DNA of 64,000 nt from NCBI GenBank assembly GCA_009193035.1, contig SWDT01000037.1:109291-173290 (forward strand), given 5' to 3'. A program made the translations under genes and the position numbers. This DNA comes from Halicephalobus mephisto (taxonomy: Eukaryota > Nematoda > Chromadorea > Rhabditida > Panagrolaimidae). Positions 11,656 to 23,695 of this stretch are shown here, piece by piece; position 1 is the stretch's first letter, and every line of letters begins with the position of its first letter. The notes below the pieces were generated by a model. It was not told where the DNA came from, searched no databases, and worked only from the letters and a program-made list of their open reading frames with translations.

Positions 11656-12159
11656 TCACAAAGATACTTTCTTATGGTTTTACACATCAATTATCATAAA
11701 AACGCGAAAAAAAAATCTTTGTAGATAAAAAAAGGAATTCGAAAAATCATGGATGACTGTGATGTAATTTGTTTTTGATTGATTTCGATGTTTATTGAAT
11801 TGGATATTTTGAAATTACGGTACATGAAATAGTAAGATTAAAGTCAAAATATTTTAAAAAATATTAAAATTGTATTAAAATTTACTGTGAAAGAAAGCGA
11901 AATGATTTTTATTCGATATATGTCAAAATTAATTTTTTATGATGTATAAAATAGTAAAATTGTAACAAAAAAGTAAAAATAAACTATAAAAGTTAATTTC
12001 GAGGTTTATTACGAGCAATTTTAAAGTAATTTGATGTTGATAGATGCAGTAATTTATGCTATTAAAAGTTTTTAATTTTAAAAAAATAATGTTAAAAATT
12101 CAGAAATTAACCATATAAATTAATTTCAAAGTTCATAGATAATACGAAAATTATTAAAT

Positions 12160-12310
12160 GTGCACAAAAAAATACAACTTTTGGTTTAATAAAAAGCGGA
12201 ATTTGTTATTATTGCAATTTTTGTCATAAATACAAAATATTCATAAAAATATGACAATTTTGTTCCATTTCGTAATTGTTACGGAATCAAAAGTTACACT
12301 TTTTTGGGTG
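12160..12310. mobile_element. Palindromic MITE, copy 1
   Basis: Begins with GCACAAAAAAATACAACTTT and ends with AAAGTTACACTTTTTTGGGT, which are inverted to each other. The inside holds TTTTGTCATAAATACAAAAT and TATGACAATTTTGTTCCATT. It shares ends and core with the copies at 12366, 21051, 40699, 43131, 43369 and 46390. It is non-coding and about 150 bp long. Confidence 0.65.
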
Positions 12311-12365
12311 AAGAAAAAACGAAACGTCTTTATTATCACAGATATGCAAAAGGTTCTTATTACTA

Positions 12366-12530
12366 CATACAAAAAACGTAACTTTTGGTTCAATAAAACT
12401 GCAAATCATCATTTTTGCTTGTAATTTTTGTCATAAATACAAAATATTCATAAAAATGTGACAATTTTGTTACATTTTTGTTATATTTCGCAATTATTAC
12501 AGAACCAAAAGTTATGCTTCTTTTGTGTAC
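12366..12530. mobile_element. Palindromic MITE, copy 2
   Basis: Same family as copy 1: starts CATACAAAAAACGTAACTTT and ends AAAGTTATGCTTCTTTTGTG, with a near-identical core. The two copies lie 55 bp apart in the same orientation. Confidence 0.65.
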
Positions 12531-13070
12531 TGATATATTCAACAATTTACTGCATTAAGCATTTATAAATTCCAAAATGTGAAATAGTAAAGTTATAAAT
12601 TTATAAAATAGAGACAAATGAATTTCGAAATTTACCACAAATAACATTAAAATGGTCCATTTTCAATAAGCTTAAAATTTATTTGAAACGTTTTAATCGA
12701 AAAAATGTAGACTAATGAGTTTAGAATTAGGAAACTCAAACAAGAAAGATTATAATCAATTTCAAGGTCCATCGGGGCAAGGTCGCATTTCTGCCTCCGG
12801 AAATCCAACGGATTTTTGGCTTTACTCAAAAACAAACAAAATTTACTCCAATTGCACACTGCAACTGAAATCGAAAGACCTCCGAATTCGAAATGAAATC
12901 TCGAGATCTCTATCAATTTTGACGGTTATGAAAAGAAATTAAAAAATGCCCTGAGGCAATAAATCCAGAAACGCCCCTTTTACTGTTTCAATATTACTGT
13001 GGATTTCCGTCAATAAATGAATCATATTTATTATTATTATTTTTATTAATTAATTTTTAACGAAATAAAA

Positions 13071-14295
13071 TTAATAATTATAACCTCCTCGACTTGAACT
13101 TCCGGAAGATCCCCCTGATGTTGCTTCGTATCCTCCTTGAGCATGTCTGTCGTAAGAAGAAGCGGATTCTGAAATTCCATCGTAGTTCGCTGCAGGTTGA
13201 CTGGCTGGGATTTGGCCTTGAGTGTCGGCGACGACGACTTCTGTTTCTTGACAGACACAAGTACCTTCCATGCCAGATGGGCCTGAATAACACAATAATC
13301 GATTATTTTCATTTTAACAAAGTGGATTTACCTGATTCTCCAACAGGTCCTGGAGATCCGGGAGATCCAGTAGGTCCTGGCCTGCCTGGGGGACCTGGCC
13401 AACCTTTTTCACCTGGGGCTCCGGGGTAGCCGTTTTCTCCGGGTTGTCCTGGATGTCCAGGAGGTCCCCACGACCCGGGTTCTCCTACTTCCCCTGCAGG
13501 TCCTGGAATCACTCTAGCTTCGGGAGTTGGTCCTTTGTCTCCTGGAGGTCCAACAGGACCTGGTTCTCCGAGTTCTCCTGGGGGTCCGTCTTCTCCTGGT
13601 GGTCCTGGATCTCCGTCTTTGCCCGGAGCACCGGGAATACCGGGATCTCCTGGGTCACCTGGGAATCCTGGATGGCCTGAAAGTCGATAACTTAGTACAC
13701 CAACTTAACAAACAGTCCTACCAGCTGGTCCCATGGGTCCTTGAGGACACGGCAAACATGGTGGGGGTTCGAACACTCTTTCAGGGATGCAAGAAGCATT
13801 AGGGGTTGTTCCAGGTCTTCCAGGCGCTCCATCAGGTCCAGGAGCTCCAGGAATGCCCGGGAGACCTGGATCTCCCACAGGACCTCTTTCGCCGGGAATA
13901 CAACAAGCAGGACACTCCTGGAACTGTGGAACAATATCCGCCAGAAGAGTAGGATTATAACCAGCATAATTCGATCTTTTTGTCCTGTTTTCTTTTTTGA
14001 ATCTGTCCTGCATCTGATCCATCTCCAGTTGCATATCTAACGTCGCTGACTAAATTTAAAAAATTAAATAACTTACAAAAGTTCGGAAATTTACCTCACA
14101 ATAAGCAAAATCATGTCTTCCAAATTCGGACACAGTGTTGACGTAATTGTACATCGATGGTAGAACGAGACATAACGTCAATAAACTTGCAATAGAGATC
14201 AATGAAGCTCCGCCAATGACAAATTGATAAACAGCTTCTCTAGTGTCATCAACAAGTCCCTCTTCGTCGTCGGCGACTCGCCTAGCTGCTTTCAT
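13071..14295 (-). CDS. Cuticle collagen 2 (4 exons, 361 aa)
   Basis: Minus-strand exons are 14295-14095, 14049-13722, 13676-13332 and 13282-13071. The introns of 45-49 bp all end TTTCAG/TTTAG/TTCAG, and 1086 nt is in frame. The start is the ATG at 14295; two codons upstream is only a GTG. Layout: acidic 25-residue head, membrane anchor about 26-50 ending [10 protein letters not shown] (cuticle collagen N-terminal domain), basic processing motif RTKR at 89-92, Cys cluster ECPACC at 112-117, a first short Gly-X-Y block, [15 protein letters not shown], a long Gly-X-Y block, then GTCVCQ and a Ser/Gly-rich tail ending RGGYNY. Exon structure and Cys spacing match collagen 1 (both split directly before the first inter-domain and inside G of Gly-X-Y), so the two are tandem paralogues encoding extracellular cuticle components. 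Confidence 0.95.
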
Positions 14296-14929
14296 GTCCA
14301 CTCTCGAATGGTGTCTAATTATCCGGGATTCTCGAGTACAAAAAAGAAAGAGGGCAGACTCGAAATGTCTTTGACCGATGCGCAGCCCTTGCGGTTGACC
14401 CAGTTCTCTCTAGGCCGATCATCGCCACTGGCATATTTTCCCGGAAAGAATCAGAATGGAATTCTCGAGAGGATCACCTAGGTCGATCAATCGTCAGAAA
14501 TTTATCTAATTCCCATTTGAAGCCATTTAACAACTTCAGGGATCAATTTTTTATTTTATATAAAATAATATTTTTTTTACAAATTTTTTTTTAAAAATTC
14601 TCAAACATCAAACTTCACTGAAACATATATAATACAATTTATACAATATTCAAAAACGAAATTTTTAATTATTTTAGTAAATTATGCAAAAAAAATTATT
14701 CATTCAAAAAAATTAATTTTTACTTTTTTTTAAATTAAAATTATATTTTTTTAAAATTATTTTTTATATCATAATGTATATAGAATTGTAGAAGAACTTG
14801 TGGAAATTCTAAAAGTATAAAAATGAATTTAATAAATTTTCATCAAATTATTAATGTTTGAAAATAAAAAATTTCTGAATAACTTTTGTTTTGAAAAATT
14901 TCTTCTTTGCGCAATTTTCTGTTCTGCGT

Positions 14930-15600
14930 ATTATCAAAGTTGGAGGTCAAACTTTGAGATTTTCACGTCATGATAACTTTTATAGATTTTTTATTTCAAA
15001 AACTTGTTCTGTATTATGTAAATTGACAGAAGCTTATATTTGGATATTCTGAATCCAAACATGATTCACAGATGATGTTCTAGCACGAAAAGTCCAAACT
15101 TCGACTTCGAATCCTGAATTTCAACTTTGATAAAACATAAGACTGTGTTATTTATTATCAAAGTTGAAATTCAGGATTCGAGGTTGAACTTTGAAATTTT
15201 TATATTATGCTAATTTTTATAAACTTTTTATTTCAGAAACTTGGTATTTGGATATTCTGAATCCAAACATGATTCACAATGATGTTCTAGCACGAAAAGT
15301 CCAAACTTCGACTTCGAATTCTGAATTTCAACTTTGATAAAACATAAGACTGTGTTATTTATTATCAAAGTTGAAATTCAGGATTCGAGGTCGAACTTTG
15401 AGATTTTTACATTATGCTAATTTTTATAAACTTTTTATTTCAGAAACTTGATCTCTATGTTATGTAAATTGAGTTGAAACTTGGTATTTGTATATTCTGA
15501 ATTCAACCATGATTCATAAGTTGTATCCTAACACAAAAAGTTCAAATTTCGACTTCGAACCCTGACCTCCAACTTTGATAATACGAAACACTGAAATAAT
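14930..15600. mobile_element. Tandem foldback (inverted-repeat) elements
   Basis: Units begin with GTATTATCAAAGTTG and end with CAACTTTGATAATACG, with the middle of each unit folding back (GACTTCGAATCCTGAATTTC against GAAATTCAGGATTCGAGG). At least two partial units of about 225 bp follow each other, sharing CATGATTCACA and TTTTATAAACTTTTTATTTC. The same termini recur at 44.81-45.26 kb. No coding capacity, so this is a non-autonomous foldback element family. Confidence 0.6.
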
Positions 15601-16449
15601 TCAAAACAGATTTTTCTTTTTTATCTTTGACGAAAAAGATAAATAGTTTTCGATCATCAATGTCGGATCTTTTCGAAACAAAAATGTGATTAAATTTTTG
15701 TATCTCAAAATACAAAAATAGTTTTCTTATTATAAATCAATGAAAATAGAAATATTAAATATTAAATATTTGGAATATTTTCGATTAACTAATTATGTCC
15801 GAAAATCGTCAAAATGAGGTTTTTAATCATTTTTTGATCAAAATATGAATTTTCAAAAATGTCGAATAACATTTTCAAAAATCAGCTCGATATCATAACT
15901 TTGAGTACCGTAACTGCAATGTGACATGTACTTCACATCCGGACATAATGGGTTAATGTGAATTTTTTTCGCGTGGAATTTTTCAAAAACGAATTCCGAA
16001 ATGTCAGATTCCATGATTGAATCTGAAAAATAAAAAAGTTATAAATTTTGAAAAAATAAGTAATAAATTATTTTTTTAAAAACATTTGAAATAAAAATCA
16101 ATAATCGTTGAACAAAAACAAAAAAATTTCGATCAACGAGATAAAAATGAAGTTTTCTAATTTGAGAAAATCGCTGATGTTTGAAAACGTGATCGAAGAT
16201 TCCGAAAATCCACGAAATGTGTGATTAATTAAAGATTATATAAAATTCGATTAAAGTTTGATTTTTCAAAAAAAAAATTAAATTTATTTCAAACATTAAT
16301 GAACAATAAAAATAGCAAATTTCAAAAGCAAAAAGATAAATTATAATTTCAGAATTTTTAAAAATTGAAATTTATCAATGTTTTTGGAATAAGAATAAAG
16401 TTTGAGTTTTCATTTGACCTGGTTCGGTATCTCATAACTGTTCATGGGC

Positions 16450-16560
16450 GTGTTTGTGGCCAATTTGCCCTTTGAATAAGCAACCTTGGTCCTGACACGA
16501 ATGTTTGTGGCCAATTTGCCCTTTGAATAAGCAACCTTGGTCCCGACACGAATGTTTGTC
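16450..16560 (+). repeat. 51-bp direct duplication
   Basis: GTTTGTGGCCAATTTGCCCT and the following 31 bases occur at 16452 and again at 16503, differing by about one base, with a third partial start (GAATGTTTGTC) after the second copy. Confidence 0.7.
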
Positions 16561-17204
16561 TCAGTTGCTTTTTATATATGAAGTTAATTTTCTAATTTTT
16601 CCTTGTTTTCTGTTATCCTATCTTGTTTGTAATACATAAGTTACAAACAAAGTTTCTCATCGAAGAACAATAACTTTGAAACAGTGCAAATAATCACACT
16701 TTTCGTCATCGGTTACGTTAATTTTTTTCTGTTTTCACATAATGAATTAGATTATTCAAAATTTCAACAAAGGTCGAAAGTTCAAAAAATCAGTTTCTGT
16801 GTTTTTTGGAAGAAAATCACCAAGGATATTTAATCGTAAAAATTTCGTTTTTATATTAATGTGAAAATTTCGGACAAAAAATCGAATTTAAAAAATTATA
16901 AATCACATTTGAATTTGTAAAAATTTAAAAATTTGATTTTTTCAAAAAATTACAAATCTTAGATTTTTCCTAAACTTACTTTTTTACAGTAATTAAAAAT
17001 AATTTTAAATTTTAATTTGAACAAAAATATTTTTATTAAATACTTTGAGGAATTTAAAAGTTACTGTAATTGTAATTAAAGTAGTCAAAAATTTTCGAAA
17101 ATAATGTATCTTGAATTTTATTGATTTTTTGAAATTGAGAACCAACAACATAAAGTTTTTTTCAGTAATTTTCGGACATTTGGGAACGAACAAAGCAGTT
17201 CGTC

Positions 17205-17490
17205 TTCGGCAAATTTACTTGCGTACGGGATTTGGAAGGTCGTAAAGCTACCCCACCTCCTCAGGAGATCTTGTAGCAAAATAGGGACATATTCAATGTG
17301 GAAGACAAGGCGAGTCCGAGTGCTGCTGACCCCAGCGGACTTTTAAAGGCCAAAGTTGACTCCTAAGGTCAAGGTGGCAAGTCCGTTTTCACCACACCCA
17401 GCAGTTTGCCAGAACTTCCGGATACCTGCGGATTTGAGAAGTTTCATCAAACTCGATTACTGGGCCCTTTTTATCTTTTATTTTATCTTA
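17205..17490 (+). other. GC-richer island with a repetitive 3' tail, possible retroposon end
   Basis: About 260 bp of balanced composition in very AT-rich surroundings, without a long frame, ending in CTTTTTATCTTTTATTTTAT and further TTATC repeats. Non-LTR retrotransposons and SINEs often end in short tandem repeats like this. No target duplication found by eye, so identity is open. Confidence 0.3.
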
Positions 17491-20289
17491 TCTTACGGAA
17501 TTTGAACAAAATTACAGAACATCATACAAAGTCCTGACACTAAATATTGCTGAATATTTTTGATACTTTTTAGAATAATGTCAACATTAATTACTACAGG
17601 TTTCCATCCTGGCTTTGAAGTTATTAGAATTCGCTTCAAAATGATATTTTTAGGAATTTTATTATATTTTTGCTCTTGCAATAGTATGTTTGAAAATCTG
17701 ATAATTGCTTTTGAGACTTTGGAAAATTACATAAGAATTAAGCTTTGCAGAGTTCGGCATTGGGAGTTTTAAAAGTTTGCGTTGGGACAATTTTCCGAGA
17801 TTTTGCAATAAATACTTCCTTTTTTTACTAATATAATTGAGAATTTAATTAGTGTTTTTGATGTTTTAGACATTGTATAAATATTATTTCGTAGAATTCA
17901 GACTTAGGTAGGAAATTTTTGAAGCTTACATTGGAGCGGTTTTTTGAACTTTCGTTACAAATATTCTTGTTTTATATAATATATAATACAATGATTTCTG
18001 AACATTTCCAGACTTTGCAGAAGCATATAAAAGTGGCATTTTCTTCCCGTCGGTCTTAATTGGAAAGTTCTCGGAAATTACATCAAGATAGTTATTTTAG
18101 GATTTTAACTTGCATTTCTTCTTCTAGTAATATCGTAATTTCAATGATGATTGTACCGTTTTCTCTTTTTTCTAAAATTATCTATGATTAGGATTGTTCT
18201 GCAGGACTGATTAATTACGTCTTTTGTGATTTCGGTGTTCAATGTTAAAGTTCTTTTTCTGCTCTTTTATGGTGAAAATTGAATCAAGCAGAAGTTTGCA
18301 AAAGGCTCTGATGCCGCGGCTATTGAAGATGAAAACGATGAGTGATGAAAAGGAGCACTTTGTGCTCTCCTTTGAGGCTCAAATTGCATTAAGCTTCGGT
18401 GCTCACGAAGAGATTTCCAAAAACTTTTTCCGTTAAAGAGGAACCCAAAGATAGGAAATAAAGTCGGTAATCCTTTTTCTGTCCTAGCTGTTTTCTTCCT
18501 TGTTTGTAGATATACTTGGAAACTCCCCAAGTACAGTAATAATGCTACTTCATTTGAGGCTATTGATTGTTCTTGTTAAGATCCATAACTCTCTTCTTTA
18601 AAAATTCCCAGGAGTCAGGGTGTGGTTGAGTATAAAGCGGCTAATGAAAGCTCCAAAGTTCCCATTGAATCGAGAAACGTAAGAACTTGCGTCAAACCTG
18701 AATGGCCATTTTTCTGAACTTCTTGTTTCCTTGGACCGAGTTATTTATTGAATTTGTATAAAACTGAAAATAAAATTTCGTTAATCTTCATGATACATTA
18801 CAAAAATCTTGTTTAAAAAGTATATCAGTTTTGAGCAGAGTTATTTGTTGTATTTTTAAAAACAAAACTATTCGAATTTTTTGCGAGATGTTTATGGTTT
18901 TTCATGAAGACTAATGATATTTCGATTTTGACCTTTTATAAATCGTCGTTCACGTCACGAACATTGCTTGTGATCTGCCCTTAGGGAATAAGGATTATAG
19001 AAATTCTTGAATTAATAAACTTTAACCTCACCGTGAAAAATATTTTTAAAAATATTAACGAATTTGCTAGTCAAGTAATAAACTAAACATCATTTGTTGA
19101 AATCATTATTTGATATCTGTTTCTAGAGGATGAAGATCAAAGAAGATATCGGATTAAAAGACCTCAGTTTTTCCATTAACAGACACTTAAAAGGCTAATC
19201 ATTACGGGAACAATGAATGTATAAAATCAGAAATGAGATTTTGTTAATCTCCACTATAGCTCACAAAGATCACGTTCTTTCTAAAAATGATTTTTCTCAA
19301 GAAAGTTGTTTTTTTAAATTTCAACAAATGATCAAAGTATTAGACATGTTTATGGCCCATCGTGAAGATTGACGACATCTATTTTTTAATCTGTTGCATT
19401 TTTATATTCGAGCTGATAATACTGAGAAAATTAAAATGTCAAGGGTATGACCACCTGGGTTAGCCTATGATGTCGTTCCTTATCCCCTCAGGGAGGGGTG
19501 AGAGCTTGATTAATGATAAATGAGAGACAGTAGTTCCGGGTCAGATGTCTAGTAAGTTAAGATGGTTTATCTATCAATTTATAAATAAATTACCGAATTA
19601 TCTTGTCTTCAAGTGTGATCTTGGAAGTTTACTAGTCACCTGTCAACCCACTTTTTCAGACATCTGTTTTCATTCATTTCTGCATTTTTCGATTTTCAAA
19701 CTTTATAAAAAATATCCATTAATTTCGAAATTGATATAAATTTGTTTAATAAAAATGTATGTCAGAATTTGATAGTTGTAAGTTGAAGAGTTTTATAGTA
19801 GACGTATTTAATAATATTTAATTTTGAAGGATATTTGATAAATGTACACATGTATATGGTTTTCACTCCAAATCAGCTAAGACGTTTCTAAATATGAGCA
19901 TTTTTGTATGGTCCTGAGTATAACTTATAGTTTTCTGTATATAGTTTTATTTTAAAGACAAGCAGAGTTCTCAGTAACGAACAGTTTTACATGCTGTCGA
20001 GGCAAAATCACATCAATTCGTATACACATAATTCTATTTCAAGACCAGGTGAAAACTTAGGAAAGTAGTTTTATATCGCATCACGTAGAATTAATATGCA
20101 AGTTCAAATGCATATAACTTCCGCTTAAAGCTAATTCAAAAGTCTTAGATATCTCTGTATAGTCCTTAATGAGAACTAATACGAACATGATTTGTGTGTT
20201 ACTCAAATGACGGTTATCCTTGAAAAACAATTATTATTGAAGTATTTTCCATCCAGTAATCATCTTATTCAACTTTGTCTGGACTACAT

Positions 20290-20705
20290 TTGCAGTGTTT
20301 TTCAATAATTTACTCTCTGGTTATACCCCTTTGCAACTTGAACCCATAAGAGCTCAATTTTCCGGATATCCGCACTTTTCAGCTCTCAGGCTTCTCCGTG
20401 AAGGGCATATCGCTGTGATGCCACTGGAACTAAGCTGTTTTTATTTAATCCCTTCAATTTTGATAAACTTCGCAATTATAGTTGTACTCTAACCGTTTCT
20501 CTTTTGTTGGTTTTTTTCTGGAGAAAGTGCTTCTAATAAGGCATGTTCCAAGCCCTGGGGCATTTCTCCAAGAAAGATCTCGTGGACAAATAAGAACTCC
20601 AAATAATGAGGAGGGATTATTTCCACATCGATCAAGTCATAGAAAGGAAACAGAAGGAGTTAACCCTGTTATCAATTATCATGCTTATGGAAGTTTGGTT
20701 TTTTA
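20290..20705 (+). CDS. Possible gene fragment with one membrane segment
   Basis: Behind a TTTGCAG acceptor (to 20295) a frame runs to 20492 with LRLLREGHIAVMPLELSC and a hydrophobic end (FYLIPSILINFAIIVVL). After a possible intron a second frame (about 20525-20705) reads VPSPGAFLQERSRGQIRT and ends at a stop. Composition is more coding-like than around it. No start codon and no family recognised; it may be a relic of a membrane receptor. Confidence 0.25.
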
Positions 20706-21050
20706 GAGCTGTTTGAGTTTTGCACACTGCATGTGTTATTCCCCTAATATATTGAACCGGATTCCTTTATCTATTTTTTCCTGTCTTTTTTCCATTTGCC
20801 AATGTGTGTATGTATCTTTATCTGTTTATCTATAGTCTGTGTATCTATTTGTTCGTAAACTCACTTCATACTTCATAACATAGATACTCATTTAGAAACT
20901 CCTGAAACTCTGATCCCAAATTTCTTCCATAAACGTTCCCGATAAACAACACAAGAAAATATAGGATCTTATATGAAAACTTGTATATGTAAATGATTAC
21001 AATATAGATCCTAAAGATTATTTCCAAATATTTTGTATCATGACTAAGCA

Positions 21051-21204
21051 CTAAAAAAGCGTGACTTTTAGTTCAGTAACAAATACAAATTATCATTATT
21101 ACTTTCAATTGTTGTCACAAATGTCGAATATTTATGAAAAATGTGATGATTGTGTCACATTTCGAAATTGTTACAGGACCAAAAGTTGCGCTTTTTTGTG
21201 TGTA
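21051..21204. mobile_element. Palindromic MITE, copy 3
   Basis: Starts CTAAAAAAGCGTGACTTTTA and ends AAAAGTTGCGCTTTTTTGTG, with the core AAATGTGATGATTGTGTCAC. Same family as at 12.2 kb. Confidence 0.65.
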
Positions 21205-23695
21205 CTAATTTACAAATATCTTTACAAAAAGATAATTATTATCCAACTAACTACAAAAATCGAATTGGCATTAGAGTTTCTAAAGAGAAACGCTTTGTTT
21301 TATTCATAGAAATTGACATTAGATAATTTCGTGAATGTTATGAATCTTTGAACCTTTCCTCAGACAATTTCATGGGTAAAAATTTGTGTTTCGTTGCTTT
21401 AACGTCAGAGCTCATTATTTTGTACCCTTTTCTGGAGTTGCATTTCATTTTCTTTTAGTTTTATTCACGCTTTGTCCTCAGATTTGTGCTCAGAATTATT
21501 TTTCCGAGAAATGTTCAAGTTGTGTTGAGTATTTTCTCGAGTAGAGTTAATTTCTAGATTATTTAAAAAAGTATGATTTCCAAAATAAAGTTTGGCAAAA
21601 TTTTGTTCATTTCCGAGTTTAGTCAGTCGAATTTCCCAAAATCTGTGTTTTCATCATTTATGAGGTTTCGTGTCCTGAAATCGTGATGTAACGAGTCTCA
21701 TTATCCTCAGATTCTTATTCTCGGTTATTAATTATTTCTATCATGTACAGCGACTGGATGCGTGTGTAAAATTCTAAAATTTTCTCAAGTTCTTTCTGAG
21801 CATTAGTTTCCTTATTTCCACTACTAAAATTCAGTACAAGCTGTTAGAATCTCGTATAATCCGGTGGGAAGTTTTGAAGGTTTTGAGAACTTTTATAATT
21901 TTGGGGAGTTTTTTTGGGACACTGGCATCTGGTGGAAACTTTTGAACCCTTCTAAAATTCTGTAGAGATCTCCAAAGTCCCATGGAATCTTTTAGTAGAT
22001 GGTTTTGAAACCTTTCAGAATCTTGTGGAATTTTCGGAACCTTATAACCTCGTAGGAATTTTTTGAAGTTTGTCAGGATTTAACGAAAACTCTCCAAATT
22101 ATCTGACATCCAAGATTTTGAAATTTCCTAGAAAATTTGAAGCATTCATGTCCAGACGATTTAGTAGCAGCATGAATTTCTGTTTTTCGCAATATCATGA
22201 GTTTTATTTCTCTACAATTCTGAAGTTAAAAGTTCACTTAATTGCATTCACTTTAAATTAATCTTAATTTGTCTTCAAACGAAAGTACTTATTACTTTTC
22301 TTCCAACAAAAACTGTTACAAATTGAAAATTTCCACTAGTCTGTTTCATTCATTTCTATTTCTGGACAATTTCCCAATTCAGAATCGTGTGAAGGCGTGC
22401 AAAGGAGTGTCGAGTAATTTCTGGAGACTTTCAATCTCTATTCCCATGGCAATCGAAATTTAGCTTCAACTTTTTGAAGACTTTCTAATTATCTTCGATT
22501 TTTATTGTCAAGGTCCTTATTTTCTCAAATAAATATGTAATTTGATGACTAAGATTACTTATTAAAATTAAAACCATGAAATTCGAAGCTATAGCAATGG
22601 ATGTTTTTCTACAAAGTCCTTGGAAGAGTAATCATGCTAATTTGACTTGTTTGGTTCTTCGCCTTTGCATAAGTTTTGAGTTGGCTCTTTGTAAGGTTTT
22701 TATAAATAATATTACAAAATTTTAATTGGGTGTTTTTGCGAAGTCTTTTTAGCATAAATATATAAAATCGCCCAACAACTTTTAAGATTCTTGACGTTTG
22801 ATATTAGTTTCACAAAATTCCGATGGATTCTGGAATGTTCTATAAATTTTCACGCAACTCTAAGGAAATTCAGAGGGTTCTACAAGAGTATTCAAAGCTT
22901 TAGAAACATCTATTAGATTTTGAAAACTTCAATTGAGTTTTGCTAATTTCTATAGAATTGCGAAAAATGTAAATTTTCGAGAGATTCATGAAGGCCTCAT
23001 AGTTTCCATTAAATTCTCAAAAGTTCTACAAACATGAAATTTTTGAGGACTTCAGAACTCTCCGTTCCAATATGGCAGATTCTAGACTCTTATTCTGGAT
23101 TTTAATATATACACATAAATCATAACTTGTGCTCGATGAAAATGTAACAAATGTGTAACACTTTCGTCATGGAGGACAGTAATCTTTGTGTGATATTTAA
23201 TGTAGCTTTTGTTAAATATGATTTTCTGTAACAAATATGTCCCAGTTTTGCGATAAATACAAGATAGTCATAAAAACTCCAACAATGGTGTTGCATTTTC
23301 ATCAAAAGTGGTGATTGTTACAAAAACTATGTAATAGTGACGTTTGTATTGCAATGATGACGATTTTTGTGTATAGTAATATCTAAATTAACTTACGTTA
23401 GTTATATTATAAGATACAAAATTTCCTCTGAAAAGTTCAGTCTGTAAAATTAACTTTTTATTCATCAGCTTCCAAACCCCAGGGATTGCGTGTTTCCTTT
23501 GACGACTTGGTAACAGCTTTTGAGATTGTACACTTAATTTTGTCATTGTGTACCTATAGGTTTGTGTGTAATTGCAAGTCACAACGCGAGATCAGATTTT
23601 GTACTTTTGAATGACGTAGGATATTTTCCAATAGGTATATTACGTTTGAACTTTTTAGATTCAATTAGATGGCTTCCATTCCTTAACCTTCCAGG

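Larger units (their letters stand above)
11656..13070. other. Intergenic between the collagen genes
   Basis: AT-rich with two copies of a palindromic MITE (separate entries). Bases 12740-12930 are less AT-rich and open in several frames on both strands, without splice signals or a recognisable product. The collagen 2 poly(A) signals (minus) are at 13027-13032 and 13042-13047. Confidence 0.4.
14296..23695. other. 9.4-kb gene-poor region
   Basis: Mostly AT-rich non-coding DNA. It holds the inverted-repeat elements at 14.93-15.60 kb, a 51-bp duplication at 16.45 kb, a GC-richer island at 17.2 kb, a GC-richer patch at 19.43-19.56 kb of unknown nature, a possible gene fragment at 20.3-20.7 kb and a MITE at 21.05 kb. 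A further diverged MITE-like stretch with TAACAAAT and GTGATTGTTAC motifs lies at about 23.12-23.37 kb. I see no complete gene. Confidence 0.45.

Noticed and set aside
13094..14040. Plus-strand frames opposite collagen 2
   Set aside because: Same antisense effect of the collagen repeat.
16262..17210. Possible CRISPR-like or regularly spaced array
   Set aside because: Only a single 51-bp duplication and A/T low complexity; no regular spacers, and this is a eukaryotic genome.
18242..18530. Overlapping plus and minus frames around an imperfect hairpin (AAGGAGCAC/GTGCTCTCCTT)
   Set aside because: Both strands open by chance in a short, less AT-rich patch; no splice sites or family text.
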